A DNA stretch of 64,000 nucleotides. Origin: Desmodus rotundus (taxonomy: Eukaryota; Chordata; Mammalia; Chiroptera; Phyllostomidae). The stretch is from positions 148,040,347 through 148,104,346 of the forward strand of contig NC_071387.1 in assembly GCF_022682495.2 (NCBI RefSeq). The letters are read 5' to 3'. Position numbers and translations under genes: made by a program. Below are positions 23,040 through 34,994 of the stretch, in pieces. The notes under the pieces are model-generated. The model did not search any database, was not told the origin of the DNA, and worked only from the letters and a program-made list of their open reading frames with translations. The number at the start of each line of letters is the position of its first letter. Positions within the stretch are counted from its first letter, which is position 1.

Positions 23040-24600
23040 GCTAATGATTAGAACAAAAAGAGATCTGAATGCCTACCTTATCCCAAAATAAGTAGCAGAT
23101 GAGTCAAATATTTAAATATAAAAATGAAAACACAAAAGCAACTTAAAATATGAAATAATTTCTTATTTAAATCTTGAAGGTCTTTGAAGAAATGGAAAAG
23201 GTCTTTCTAAGAAAGACACAAAACCTTGAAACATAAACTATTAAAAAATTTATCTATATTTCTCTGATTGGCTGTTCACTCATATGTGGAATCTAGTGAA
23301 CAAACTGAACTAACAAGCAAAATAGAGACAAACTCATATATACAGAGCAGGATGACAGCTAAGGGGGAAGGTAGGTTCAGGGGTGGAGGGATTAAGCAAA
23401 AAGGAAAGGATTCATAGACATGGACAGCAGTGTGGTGATTGTCGGGGAGGAGGGGAGTATAAGGGTACTAAATGGTAATGGAAAAAATACAATAAGAATT
23501 TTTTTAAAAAGAAAATAATTTCTCTACATAAAAATAAAAAATATTTCTTCATGGCCAAAAATACTTCAAAGACAGACAAAAGACAAGCTACAAATGGGAA
23601 CTAATATTAACAAAACAGATGGCTAAAGCTAATTTACTCAATACACAAGTTTACAAATTAAAAGGAAATAGCAGTTCCCCAAACCAATGGGAAAATGGAC
23701 AAAGCATGTAAGGAGAGAGTTAACAGACAAAGACACACAAATGCCTCTTAGACATACTAAAAAGTTTGCCAGCTGTTACCCATAATAACACAAGTGGACA
23801 TTTACATTAAACAATATTACTTTCACTTTCTTAGATTGACAATATTCCAAAATTTAACACCACACAGTATGGCAAGGGCTGTGAGGAAACAGGTGATTTC
23901 ATGCATTGCTGGTGGGGCTGCAGATGGTGCAGCGTCCTTAGAGACCCTTTCGGCAACAGCAGTCCAGATCAAATGCCCACACCTTTCTGCCCAGAAATTT
24001 CACCTCTAGGAATCTAATCAATAGACATGTTCGTACATGTGTTCAAACATGTAGATAGAAGATATTATCTGTAGCATTATTTGAAGTAAAAGTCTGGAAC
24101 AACCTAAGATACCATTAGTAGAATATTAAATACATATTGGAAAATTTATATAATGGTAATCTATATATTGGGACATCTATATATTAAACAGCCCAGCTCT
24201 TAAAATTGGGTGGATATGTGCTGACATGGGTTTTCTGTAATGGCAAAGAGCAAGATGGAGAACAGCTTGTAGAGTATCGCCCTTTTGTGTTAAAAAAGAC
24301 TGTGTGTGTGTGTGCATTTTATGCTTGTATATCAGCAAAATGTTGTGGAAAATACACAATTAATGATTAATAGTCATTACCTCTAACTTGGGTTATGCGG
24401 CATACTCTTTACAATCTTTCAAGTAAGCAAACATTTTAAAAAGATCTTTGAGACCATTTTTGATTGTGTAAATTGGTCCAGCCTTTTAAGAGGCCAATTT
24501 GACAATGCCTATGAAATTGTAAATGTTTGTACCGTATTACCCAACAATGCAAATTTCTGTGGGAATCCATCTACAGAAATACTTGAATGAAATCACAAAA
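23040..24600 (+). repeat. Old L1M remnant (ORF2 C-terminus and 3' region)
   Basis: Diverged L1 with recognisable phrases: AATGGGAAAATGGACAAAGC near 23688, ATTGCTGGTGGGGCTGCAGA near 23905, GCCCAGAAATTTCACCTCTA near 23989, and TTGAAGTAAAAGTCTGGAAC near 24081. It is interrupted at 23262-23515 by a younger L1 stub. A TGTG tract lies at 24301-24314. 24430-24600 may be part of the same or a second old L1. Confidence 0.65.
23262..23515 (+). mobile_element. 5'-truncated younger L1 3' end, nested
   Basis: Carries CACTCATATGTGGAATCTAG (23278), GAACAAACTGAACTAACAAG and a G-rich 3'UTR (23350-23460) comparable with 17030-17270, then an A-rich end. The flanking ATTTCTCT pieces (near 23257 and 23517) may be a target duplication. 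It splits the older L1M. Confidence 0.65.
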
Positions 24601-25275
24601 TTATAGGTATCCAGTGATAGTGTGGGGGCTAATTAAGAAGTTAATCAATATGAATAATGGAGAGGCTACGATACAAGGTCTGGTGGTCCACTTAGATGCA
24701 GAAGTAAGACCAAGCAACTGTGGGAACTACGATCCCTGATAGAAGGTAAATATTATAAATCTTGACCATGTAAAAATGATAATACACCAAACAAAAAACA
24801 GAAGGGAAGATATGTGGGAGGATAGGCGGTAATTCACATCTCTTATAGCAAAGCGAGTTAATTCAATCTGTCAAATAGGAAGCATATAGTTAAAAAGTAA
24901 ATTTGCCAATCTCTTAATCGTTTACCTAATCTCTTCCCTTCCCTTGCTTTTCTTTTTCTATAGTCAACTTTCCTAACTTTATAGGGATCATTTAGAAAAT
25001 AATAGCACTCATGGTAAAGAAACATTTACCCAAAGTTCATCAGTCCTACAGGCTACCTCCCGGTGTGCTGCGTGCTGCAGAGGGCTGAGGGGCGCCCTTC
25101 ACAGGGGCTGCCCTGTGGATGGGCCCTGAGGGCTGGGCGCGGCTCACCTGCACAACTGTTCACGGCAGCCCAAGTTTACTACAGTTTTCTTTTCTCCTAA
25201 TATTCAAGTATAAAGTTAATTCTTTTTCATTAAACATAGCAGATATAAAATCATCCCATTGAACACAGGTCTTTT
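24601..25275. other. Intergenic with a GC-rich patch
   Basis: AT-rich except for 25055-25165, which is distinctly GC-rich (GCGTGCTGCAGAGGGCTGAG, GGCTGGGCGCGGCTCACC). No gene recognised. The patch may be a decayed element or a fragment of unknown origin. Confidence 0.5.
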
Positions 25276-25279
25276 TCTT

Positions 25280-25475
25280 TAGAGCAGCAGTGCAGTGCGG
25301 TGTTTAGAATGTAGATTCAAGAAGCATGCTGCCTGGGTTCGACCACTGACTAGCTCCGTGATTTTGGAAAAATTATTTAGCCTCTCTATGCCCCAGTTTC
25401 TTCATCCATAAAACATCGTGATTATAGCTCAACTGGTAGTTGTGATGATTTAAGGAAGTAATCCATGTAAATTGT
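25280..25475 (+). repeat. MIR SINE
   Basis: Clear MIR layout: CTGCCTGGGTTCGACCACTG (25330), TGACTAGCTCCGTGATTTTG, AATTATTTAGCCTCTCTATG, CCCCAGTTTCTTCATCCATA (25391) and the AGTTGTGATGATTTAAGGAA end. Confidence 0.85.
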
Positions 25476-25779
25476 TTAGCTGTGAAATGGGGCAAATGAG
25501 CTGGCAGTCAAATACCTCAATCTGACTGTAAGAAGAAGCACGAGATGAAGAACTCTGGTCTCCAGCACTGCTCTGTGATCCTAGAAGGGGTGGCTCCTTT
25601 GACTCTCGTTCAGTGAAGATCTCTGCCCACCTCAGGGGTTTGACTTTGTTCCAGTTTCCCATGGTGTAGAGTTGCAAAAGGAACTGAACGGTATGAACCT
25701 TTTAAATGATGCCCAGCAAACACAACCAATAGCACATATCTGTGCATGTTTTGCTTTTCTTAAAAAAAAAAAAGCCATG
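25476..25779. other. Intergenic, nothing recognised
   Basis: No gene or repeat recognised. An A-run (25761-25772) abuts the following antisense SINE. Confidence 0.5.
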
Positions 25780-25998
25780 TATTTTTTTATCTTCATCCAA
25801 GTACATGCTTATTGATTTTAGAGAGAGGGAAGGGAGGGAGAAAGAGAGGGAGAGAAACATCAATCAGTTGACTCTTGCATGCGCCCTGGCTGGGGACTGA
25901 ACCCACAACCTAGCTATGTGCTCTGACAGAGAACTGAACCCACCACCTTTTGCTTTACTGGATGATGTTCCAATCAACTAAGCCGCACCGCCCAGGGC
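25780..25998 (-). mobile_element. VES-type bat SINE, antisense
   Basis: The minus strand begins GCCCTGGGCGGTGCGGCTTA (B-box region near 25930-25950). The plus strand shows TTGATTTTAGAGAGAGGGAA at 25813 and GAAACATCAATCAGTTGACT at 25854. The interior holds an imperfect duplication of the GAACCCACAACC/GAACCCACCACC phrase. No clear target duplication. Confidence 0.85.
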
Positions 25999-26860
25999 AA
26001 GACTTATATTATATTTTACAGGTTGTGCATGGAAGCTATTAGAGTCCCCTTATTCAGTATGCTTATTAAGTAACTTCAGATTTTTAGTATTTGTGAATTG
26101 CTCTGGAGAGTTCTAGTGCCAGTGGCCTGCTGTGGTTGACTTGTAAATTTGGTAATCAGCTGGTATCTGGTGAGTTGTGAGTTTCCCTCTGTGGGCCGCA
26201 CAGGACTGTCTTTTGGCTTCTTCACTGTATTAAGCTCATTTGTCACCAAAAAAAAGTGATGGATGTGTAAACACCAGGTGTAGAAACAGCCTTAACCAAT
26301 ACTGTAAAGCACTTTCTGTGTACATTATTTCTTGTTTACACTAGGGAACACAAATTTACACTGTTTAGAGGAGAAAGGAGGTTAAGGAAGACACTATGAC
26401 AGGGTATCATGAAAATCCAGTATTTTCCTGCCTAAAATTTAAAAAAGCCTCACAAAACTAAACACTTTGTGAGTCTTCAAATCCCTAATTGGTGATGGGC
26501 CTGCAGAGAAACCCACACCAGCATTTATGCAGAATTTAATACAGCTGACGATTTCAGCTGACTAAACCTGTCAGATTAACCAGAGCTTTTCAGAGGCTCC
26601 CCTGTGGTATCTTTTGGCCATCAAGAGCCTGCCTATCTGCTTCCCAACCATGAAACAAGGGGCTCTGGTACATGAGCATTCATGAGTAGTATTTTAGTAT
26701 ATTTTTCGGGGAAAAAAAACCCCTACATGTAATTCTATAAGGCTGAGTTCTGCTTTCTTCTTCTATGATTTTTTAGGAATTCACTTTCTATATCTACACT
26801 TGTGTACTCTCTTATCAGTTTGTTCAAAATGTCCCATTTCCACTTGTGCTGCATAAAAAT
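25999..26860. other. Intergenic, nothing recognised
   Basis: AT-rich. The part around 26470-26620 is rich in short motifs such as CAGCTG and lacks recognisable repeats. No coding exon is evident. Confidence 0.5.
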
Positions 26861-26861
26861 T

Positions 26862-29170
26862 TGGGAGGGATATTTCGGGAGTGAGGAGTCCCAGCCCCAT
26901 ACCAGGCCCTCCAGCCCAGGGTTCCAGAGTCAGAAAGATAAGTCCTCATAACTTATGGCTGCAAAAACCAGCAGGAATTGAGTCAGTGGAAGAAACTGCT
27001 GCAGTACTAGTCTTAAAACACCCCCACACAGACTCACCTACTCAGACTCATTCCCTCTGAGCTCCAACACTGGGGAGGCAGCTGAAAGGCACCAGTGGTA
27101 TAGAGAGTGACACTGAAGTGTCTGGCATGGAGGGGAGAGCTGGGGGACAGCTTTCTCCCACACAAAAATGTGGGCAGAGACCATTGTCCCTTTTCTGATG
27201 CCTCCCCAACAGAGCCAAGAGAGGGCAGGCTGGTGCCATATCTGAGACTCATCACACTGACTAACACTGTTTGCCCCACCCTGGAGATCCCCAGAGATGC
27301 CATCCCACCCAAATTATGGGCTGACCCAAGATACTTTTCCATATGAATGGCTGATTTTGACTCATGTTTCACAACTTCCTGTATCCTCTCAAACAAGCAA
27401 GAGCCAGCCTCAGGGAGCCCCTAGCCCCCATACCTCTTGCTAAGTGGCCCCAGGCCTGTCACTAGCAGCAGCAGCCTAGATTCACAGCTTGCTTTACTTG
27501 GGAATCTCCAAGCCTGGCCATCTCATATTGCTTGAGTCCAGGCAGGGTGGCCTTGAGCAAAACACAGGTTGGGGCTGACCTTGGCCTGTACCACCCAGGA
27601 AACCCCTGAGCCTGCACACCCAGTGGACAGCTACAGACCACATCAGAGCACCACGACAATGCCCCTACAGAGCTGATCCTCCATAGAGGGCGGAGGTTGG
27701 TGGTCACTGGTCACAACTAGTCACTGCGGCTGACTGGCCTGGGTAAATCCCTCCCACTGACCTGCTAACAGCAACCAAGGCTCAACTACAAGAGGAAGGT
27801 GTACTCAGTCCACGTGGAAGGTGCACCTTGAATGATAGAGAAGGCTGTGCCACTGGACCCTACAGGACATCTACTACATTAGGCCATGCTACTAAGACAT
27901 GGAGTGATAGCAGTTCTACCTAATACATGGAAACAAACACAGGGAGGCTGCCAAAATGAGAAGAAATATGGCCCAATGAAAGAACAGATCAAAACTCCAG
28001 AAAAACAACTAGAAAAAAATGGAGATATGTAATCTGTCAGATAGGAGCTTAGAACACTGATTATAAGGATGCTCAAGGAATTCAGTGAGGACCTCACCAG
28101 CATTAAAAAAGATCTGGTCAGAAACAAATCATACACTAATTTAAATAAAGAACAATTTATAGGGAAACAACAGTAGAGTGGATGAAGCCAAGAATCAAAT
28201 CAATGATTTGCAACATAAGGAAGCAAAAAAGAACCAATTCAAACAAGAAGAAGAAGAAAGAATTTTAAAAAATGAAGATAGTGTAAGCAGCCTCTGGGAC
28301 AATTTCCAACATTTGCATCATACGGGTGCCAGAAGGAGAAGAGAAATAGCAAGAACTCGGTGGAAGAAAACTTGCCTAATTTGGTGAAGGAAATAGACAT
28401 GCAAGTCCAGGAAGCACAGAGAGTCCCAAACAAGATGGATGCAAAGAGGCCCATGCTAAGACATATCATAATTAAAATGCCAAAGGTCACTGATAAAGAG
28501 AAAATCTTAAAAGCAGTGAGAGAAAAGCAGTTAGTTCCCTACAGTGGAGTCCACATAAGACTGGCAGGTGAATTCTCAAAAGACACATTGCAGGCTGGAA
28601 GAGATTGGCAAGAAATATTCAAAGTCATGGAAAACAGGGACCTACAGCCAAGATTGCTCTACCCAGCAAAGACGGCATTTAGAATCAAAGGGCAGATAAA
28701 GAGCTTCCCAGACAAGAAAAATCTAAAGGAATTCATCTGCTCCAAACCATTATTATATGAAATGTTAAAGGGAGTTATTTAAGAAAAAGAAGATCAAAAC
28801 TATGAATAATAAAATGGCAATTAATACATACCTATCAACAATTGAATCTAAAAAACAAACTAAGCAAACAAAAAGACAGAGACAGAATCATGGATACAGA
28901 GTGTTTGGGTGGTTGCCAGATGGGAGGGGGCTGTGAGGAAATGGGAGAAGAGGTGAGGGGATTAAGAAGTACAAATAAGTAGTTACAGAACAGCCATGGG
29001 GATGTAAAGTACAGTGTAGGAAATGGAGTAGCCAAAGAAATTATACACATGACCCATGGACATGAACAATGGTGTGGGAATTGTTTGAGGGAGAAGGGGG
29101 TTCTGGGTGGAGGGGGGCAAACGGGGGAAATTGGGACAACTGTAATAGCATAATCAATAAAATATAATTT
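26862..29170 (+). mobile_element. HAL1-like (half-L1) element, ORF1 without ORF2
   Basis: About 2.3 kb. The 5'UTR starts GGGAGGGATATTTCGGGAGT and continues with typical L1 5'UTR phrases (CCAGCCCCATACCAGGCCCT at 26891, ACTCACCTACTCAGACTCAT at 27030). ORF1 follows (28067-28782), then the first codons of ORF2 (ATGGCAATTAATACATACC at 28813), then a direct jump to 3' sequence (GGTGGTTGCCAGATGGGAGG at 28907). HAL1 elements are non-autonomous L1 derivatives that keep ORF1 and rely on L1 ORF2. The last 120 bp switch to the tail of the L1 at 11840-17325. Confidence 0.75.
28067..28782 (+). pseudogene. L1/HAL1 ORF1 remnant
   Basis: L1 ORF1 codes for a trimeric RNA-binding chaperone. The C-terminal part is open from 28360 to the stop at 28780-28782 (140 codons). 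It includes [18 protein letters not shown], a TLQAGRDWQEIFKV segment, LQPRLLYPAK and the final LKGVI, matching the ORF1 C-terminal domain. The N-terminal coiled-coil half (about 28067-28350) contains stops and shifts, so no full-length protein is likely. The same domain is more damaged in the L1 at 13851-14176. Confidence 0.75.
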
Positions 29171-29201
29171 AAAAAAGAAAAATAAATAAAAGAAAACAAT
29201 C

Positions 29202-29390
29202 GCACCCTGGCCAGGTAATTCAGTTTGTTAGAGCATCGTCCTGTTATGTCAAGGTTGTGGGTTTGATCCCCAGTCCTGGCATATACAGGAATCAACCAAT
29301 GAATGCATAGATAAGTGGAACAACAAATCAGTTTTTCCCTCTCTCTTACTCTCTCTCTCTCAAATCAATAAATAAAAATTTAAAAAGGAA
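29202..29390 (+). mobile_element. VES-type bat SINE
   Basis: Head ACCCTGGCCAGGTAATTCAG, B box GGTTTGATCCC near 29261, CTCTCTCTTACTCTCTCTCT tract and AATCAATAAATAAAAATTT tail. Flanks GAAAACAATCGCA (29193) and GAAAACATTCTCA (29388) match at 11 of 13 and may be a decayed target duplication. It inserted just downstream of the HAL1-like tail. Confidence 0.8.
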
Positions 29391-30715
29391 AACATTCTCA
29401 TTTACAATTGTTTCAACAAATAAAATAAAATAAAATAAATAAAACAAATACCTAGGAATGTTTAAAAAAAGAATACTCAGTTAACCAGAAGTGGCTTCTA
29501 AGCAAGTACTTTTATTACAAAGTAGCAGAAGTCCAGAACTGGATACTAGGGGCATACTCACAAGACAGCTTAGGGGCAGATGTTGGTCCCGGTCACTTAC
29601 ATGTTCTAAACCTGTGGAACTGCACAGTGATAACAACAGCAATGAGGTCCTCCGAGAACCTAAAGCTCTTCTAAATTGCCATCCAAAGGGTAAAGTAATT
29701 TTAATTGCTTCTGTGGTAATGCATTTTGTTGAATTCTTTGAGAGTTGGTAAACTGCATTTTCCTTTGAAAGTTGGTAATGCATTTAGCTGAGTTCTTCTT
29801 AGGTGGTAACCTGCATAAGACCACAATAAATAGCTCAGTAAGGAAGGGATTGATCTGAACACACCTGATCCCTATCCTACCAACTAAATAAAATATGAGT
29901 TTACCGAATCTAGCACTGCATTAGAAGTCACTACTGCCAAGGAGAGAGCTCTTCTTCCCCACTGCAGACTATTAAGCTCATACCTAAACCACACTGAATA
30001 TAAGTTTCTTTATATTAATAGTTTGTAAATTCAGCAATGTCCCTTTACAACAAACTGTTGTGACTTGAGGCCAAGCAAGAGTAAACCATCTCCTTGTAAA
30101 GTCTGGTTCCAGAGTGGACAAAGGTGAAAGCTTATTATAGAACAGCTGAGGTTTCACACACTACGTCAGAAGTCCTTATATTTAGAAGTCTTACTCAGTT
30201 TGCCTTGGGCATTGTCAGCCCCCTCAGTCAGTCACTGCTGGTTAGCCGCTGGTGGACCTGACAGGGAGAAGCCTGTGGCTTTGTGTGCTTCCCATATGCC
30301 CACAACCCATAGACCTTTGGCTCTGCTTGCTGATCCCCACCCACTCCCTCCTGTTCCTAAACCCAGGCAATTCATTCCCGTGATGGCCACCATACAGGAG
30401 CCTACCCTCCCTCTGTTCCCTCAGGTGTCTGCTCTTGGGCATCACTGACACAGCCATAGCTATTTATTTTTATGTAATTCTCCCAGAACTAATTCACGTT
30501 CTGCTATCTTGCTATTTTGGAAGTGAATCTGCATTTTACATATTTTTCAAAAGTACATTTTGTTCTTCTGCATTCTTTCACTTCTACCCACTACCTATTT
30601 CTTTAGATCTCTTGCAGCAGAAAAATTAAGATTTGGCAGATTAAGTAGACCAAGAAGAGGAGTGAGTGTTTGTGGGGATGTAACAGCAGACAATGACCAA
30701 ATGGGCCTCCCCATT
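29391..30715. other. Intergenic, nothing recognised
   Basis: AAATA-type low-complexity DNA at 29417-29450. A short internal repeat (GAGTTGGTAA / AAGTTGGTAA) occurs near 29740-29780. No gene, RNA gene or named repeat recognised. Confidence 0.5.
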
Positions 30716-30717
30716 AC

Positions 30718-30965
30718 TGTCATCATCACCATGTAACATTTTTCGTTCCAGGGTCTATGCCAGGCTCTTCGTGGGTATCAGCTTACTGAATCCTTACAGT
30801 CGTTCCTGGAGGAAACAGCTCTTATGGTCTAAAATGCACATATGAGAAAACTGAGGCTTTGAGAGATTCACTTGTCCAAGAACATACATCTAAAAGCATC
30901 AGAATCAGAACAGTCCTTCTGTAGAACCTGGGATCTCAACTACTAATACTAGGCAATACTGCCTC
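30718..30965 (-). repeat. MIR SINE, antisense
   Basis: Phrases GGGTCTATGCCAGGCTCTTC (30752), ATGAGAAAACTGAGGCTTTG (30842), CACTTGTCCAAGAACATACA and the final ACTAGGCAATACTGCCTCCC give the antisense MIR order. Confidence 0.8.
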
Positions 30966-31364
30966 CCACTGTGGCTGGTCAAATGCTTACAAAGAGTACT
31001 TCAAAACCCTTAAAAGGACAATCCAGTTTTCAGATGGGAAGTGTAATATCCTCTCCTAATCCAGTTGTGAGTGCAGCAAATGGTTGAACAGTTGTATGTA
31101 AATCAAATTTTTGTTTTGTTATGTGTATGAAATCTAGGAAGCCAGACCAAAATTAAATAAAAATTTGCCCTGTGTTTCCTGTTTTCATGGTGACAATATT
31201 AGCAAAGATGACTACTTACTATTATTTCAAATAGGGTACAAATCCATACAATTTATTTATCAGCCTATTTTTCTTCTGTGAAAACTTCACCTGTGATAAA
31301 ATTATTTGGATCCATTTTCTCTTTACTTGGTAGGTATAATAGACTACAATTCTTCCCTTTCCTC
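30966..31364. other. Intergenic, nothing recognised
   Basis: AT-rich DNA without a recognisable gene or repeat. Confidence 0.5.
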
Positions 31365-31805
31365 TGTCTGTGCCTCTAGCAATGCATATGATTTGCAACC
31401 CTTCCCATCCTTGACCTTGAATTTGGGATAGCTTTGTGACTTGCTTTGGCTAATAGAATGTGATGGAAATGATGTATGCCAGTTCCAAGGCAGATTTTAA
31501 AGAGGCCTTGAACACTCTGTTCCCTCCATAGGACCCCTCCCCAGCTGATGTAGAAAAAGCCTGGGATAGCCTGTTTGGAAGGGGAGGGGACTATGGAAAG
31601 CAGCCACAAGCGCACCACGCTGAGATCACCCTACAGTTTCTAGCCAACCTAGCTGACTCATGACCAGGCCCAGCCAGGACCAGAGCTGCCCAGCAAATCT
31701 CAGCCCAAGCTGCCAATCCACAAAATTGTTAGCCACATAAATAGCCATTGTTTTTACCCATAAATTTTGGAGTAGTTTATTAGGCAGCAAAAGCTACCTA
31801 GTAGA
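31365..31805 (+). repeat. MLT1-type LTR remnant
   Basis: Contains TTTGGCTAATAGAATGTGAT (31446), CCCAGCAAATCTCAGCCCAA (31690), and the end AGTTTATTAGGCAGCAAAAG (31776) typical of MLT1/MaLR. It is solo and degenerate. Confidence 0.7.
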
Positions 31806-33715
31806 ATAGAGTAGCTCATGGTTATTTCCAGGACTGATTCTGAAGAATGAATTTTTTGGCAACTGGTCCATTTCCAAAAGTCTAACAGTCAGTATTACTG
31901 TTTTCCTCTCCCATTTCACTTTTTACTTTTTTTCCAAGCAGGGATCTGAGTCAATGAGTAGATAGGAAGAAATCCAAAAAAGATTCCACACAGGTATGGT
32001 TAAAATGTCACTTTAAAAAGGGCTCAAGAAAAGACTGCATAGGTTAAGAAATGAACTTCCAGACAAATATATAGAAGGAGGTTTGTGGTCAAGTTGAAAG
32101 TCTGAGGATCTGACTTTGAAAGTCCCTGCGTAGCCTACTTTCTTATGTGTCTGTCCTATGGACACAAAAGTGAGGAATTGTGGCACACTCCTTCGGAGAA
32201 CCTTTAGGAACTCACCACCCACCCCTTCTCTGCTATCGGGTACATCAAGTAAAGAAAGAAAGAATATCTCATTTTTCCAGTAACAGAATAAACAGCTTTA
32301 TGGCTTTAAAAATTATTTCAGAGCTTGACACTGTATTGTTACCCTATCTGGTGTAAAAGTTGTGGGCACCGCACCTATTTCCTAGAAAAAAAAGACTCCC
32401 TGATTTCTGGCCCAGGTGTTGACATAAATCGGATTCCTTTTCTGCTGCTGTGATGGTCCAGAGAAATCCGCACAGAGCAGCTGTTCCCACCTGCTGCTTT
32501 GCTGGAGTGAGGTGTGCATTCCTCTGATATGTAGAGCCTGCTGTAGTTTGCTGAGTCATAGCTGCACTTGGGAGATCAGGCTCCTTTCACCTCAATCTCC
32601 AAAGCAACACTTCCTACAAATTCAACATCAGTTTATAAAAGATGTTTAACCTTCTAAAAAACCTTTGACTTCCTGATACTTCTTGTTTCTCCAATCTAGA
32701 TGCTTAGGATACATCTGCTTCAATTAGGCTACTTCCTGCTACCCAGCAGGCGGAAGATGCTGAAAGAAGTAGAGAGTTTAATTTACATGCCTCTGATGTG
32801 GTATTTACCTGTTGACATGCGGACACTCTGAACCTTCCACGCGTGGGCAGCTGGCCCTGGGCAGGGGTCTATAATTAGTGTGTATGTGCTGGCAAGGTAC
32901 TCAGAAGGTCCTGCCAGTGAGTCCCATTAAATCTTCCTAAATTAGGACCTTGACCTCTCAATAACTTCCTATATTTGCATGAGTCCATGTGCATGGTCAC
33001 AATGCCGTTTGCCATGACAGAGTCCTCACTCAGAGAAAGTTAGAAACATGAATGCCACTGCCATCCACTGGCCTCCACCAGCACCTAGATTGCCCGGAAG
33101 AACTGAAACATGTCATTTTTCTTCTTAACAAACTCCCTGTAGGTATATTCTCACCCCACCCGGCTCAAGCACTTATTTGCAAATACAAGGCCGTCAGGGT
33201 GGAAGGGAGAGGTTGGCTGGGGATGCAGGTGTGGCACATTAGTGTGCTCCTATGACACATTCATCCTCCTTTATGCAGAGATCAAATCTGGTCAAGATGA
33301 ACGACAAGTGTGGTCTGTAAGGAGACAGTCTCGGAAGGATAGCACAGGGCATGTGGGTGTGCATGTGTCTGTTGTACGAGGGGAAAGGCAAACCCATGGG
33401 ATCTACCTGTAGGCTAAGGAGATGAAAACCCAGGCATGCGTCCTCCTGGCTCATCTGGAAGAGTTCTTCATGGGACCCCTCCAGCTAATGCACGTGCAAG
33501 TGCCTAGTGATCTCCGTAATAAGAACCTGTTGGTTAATGCATTTTGACAAGGTCAAGGGACATTTCATAATTATCTTACGTATTTCTGAGCTTTGTTCCA
33601 TATTTTTAAATATAAGGTTTTACAATTATAACTTCCAGACAAGTGTTCAATATTTTGAAGGTAATAAAATATGGACAAGTGCTTATAAAAATTATATGCA
33701 TTTCTTGGTGTTTTA
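31806..33715. other. Intergenic, possible non-coding conserved stretch
   Basis: No gene recognised. 32740-33010 is non-repetitive and has clustered transcription-factor-like words (TATAATTAG near 32870, octamer ATTTGCAT near 32973). No repeat family was recognised in the rest. Confidence 0.4.
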
Positions 33716-33719
33716 CTTT

Positions 33720-33840
33720 TTTATTTTTTAAGTGTATTTCATTGATTATGCTGTTACAGTTGTCCCAATTTTTTCCCCTTTGCCCCCACCCACCCAGTCC
33801 CTCCAGCAACCCCTCGCTTTGTTCATGTCCGTGGTCAGTG
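33720..33840 (-). mobile_element. Short 5'-truncated L1 3' end, antisense
   Basis: The plus strand reads TTTCATTGATTATGCTGTTA then CAGTTGTCCC, the C-rich reverse of the 3'UTR, then GTTCATGTCCGTGGTCA. It is the reverse complement of the 29050-29165 tail. About 120 bp. Confidence 0.8.
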
Positions 33841-34505
33841 TTTTTATAGTAAGCGTACTTTTTTTGTACAGTTTGAATGTTTATGTGCTTAACAAAGGTT
33901 TTTAAGTTTGAAGAAGTGTAAAAAAAACAACAGATGGCCATATGTAAGAAATGTTAATGCGAGATTAGAGAAAGGTCAAATAGAATATAACAAACAAAGC
34001 TACACAAATGATGAGGGAAAAATAAGAAGAATGCAGTAAGAATGCAGCAAAAGTAAGAATTCAGTTAAAATAAGAATGATTAAAAATTTGAAGAGTAGAT
34101 ATAAGACTAATAACTATCTCTGGATGTGAATAATCAATGAGCTGTAATGAAAAACAGAAACGCCAAAATTATATAGTATAAATAGGAGTACTGCAAAGTA
34201 AGGCTTTGGGGAACGAGAGTTAAATACAACGATATTTTATTAGTAAATATCAGCATATACAACAGTGGGTATAATTCTGGGAAAAACTAAGGAGAATGTA
34301 CAAAACTTAAAGGGTGGCTAGGCCCCTGTGTGTGCATTTTAGCAGCAGCCGCTGGAGCTACCACCTGACTAGCTGAGTCACTGGCCAGTCAGGACCGTGG
34401 TAGAGAGGGCCTAGTCACCACTTCAGTGGCTGTGGCTGTGTTTAAACACCTTGCTCTCATTTTATAATAATAACAACAATAATAACAACAATAACAGTAA
34501 CAACT
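33841..34505. other. Intergenic with AAT/AAC microsatellite
   Basis: AT-rich DNA with an imperfect trinucleotide tract ATAATAATAACAACAATAAT at about 34464-34503. No gene recognised. Confidence 0.55.
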
Positions 34506-34509
34506 GAAA

Positions 34510-34700
34510 TATATTATTCATACCTAAGCTTAATTGGAAGCTCACTACCAACTAGGCTCCGTTTCAACCTCTTTACATGTAATGTGCCATTGATCCTTAC
34601 TAGGAGTATCATGAGCCTCCTTTTACAGACAAGGGATCTGAGACAGAGTCACTAGGCCTGAGCTCAGATTAGCCATTACCACTTTTTAAATGTCAGAGCT
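34510..34700 (-). repeat. MIR SINE, antisense
   Basis: CATGAGCCTCCTTTTACAGA (34610), AAGGGATCTGAGACAGAGTC and a GAGCTCAGATTAGCCATTAC region fit a diverged antisense MIR. Confidence 0.6.
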
Positions 34701-34990
34701 TATAGGAACCTCCTGAAGCAGAACACCGCACTAAAGGCCTGGGACACTCAGGGCTGTCTAGCTGGTTCGTGAACCACACCAGGCTGCGCTGCTGCATTGC
34801 AGTCTTCTATCTCCCTCTCCAGTATTTCCAAAGGCGGCCTGTCAGCTGCCTCACAGTGACCTGCACCCCTGGACACAGAGCTAGAGTCATACCGGTTTAT
34901 GGCCAATAGTGGGCGTTCTCTTTAATCCAAGCTAGATAAGGAATTGAATTATCTTGTTCATTGAACAATCTCATTAAGTAGGCAAGGCAC
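34701..34990. other. Intergenic, nothing recognised
   Basis: Non-repetitive DNA of average GC content. No gene or RNA gene recognised. Confidence 0.5.
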
Positions 34991-34994
34991 CCAT

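Noticed and set aside
25055..25165. GC-rich patch as a CpG island or promoter
   Set aside because: It is only about 110 bp, has few CpG dinucleotides and no adjacent exon or transcript signal.
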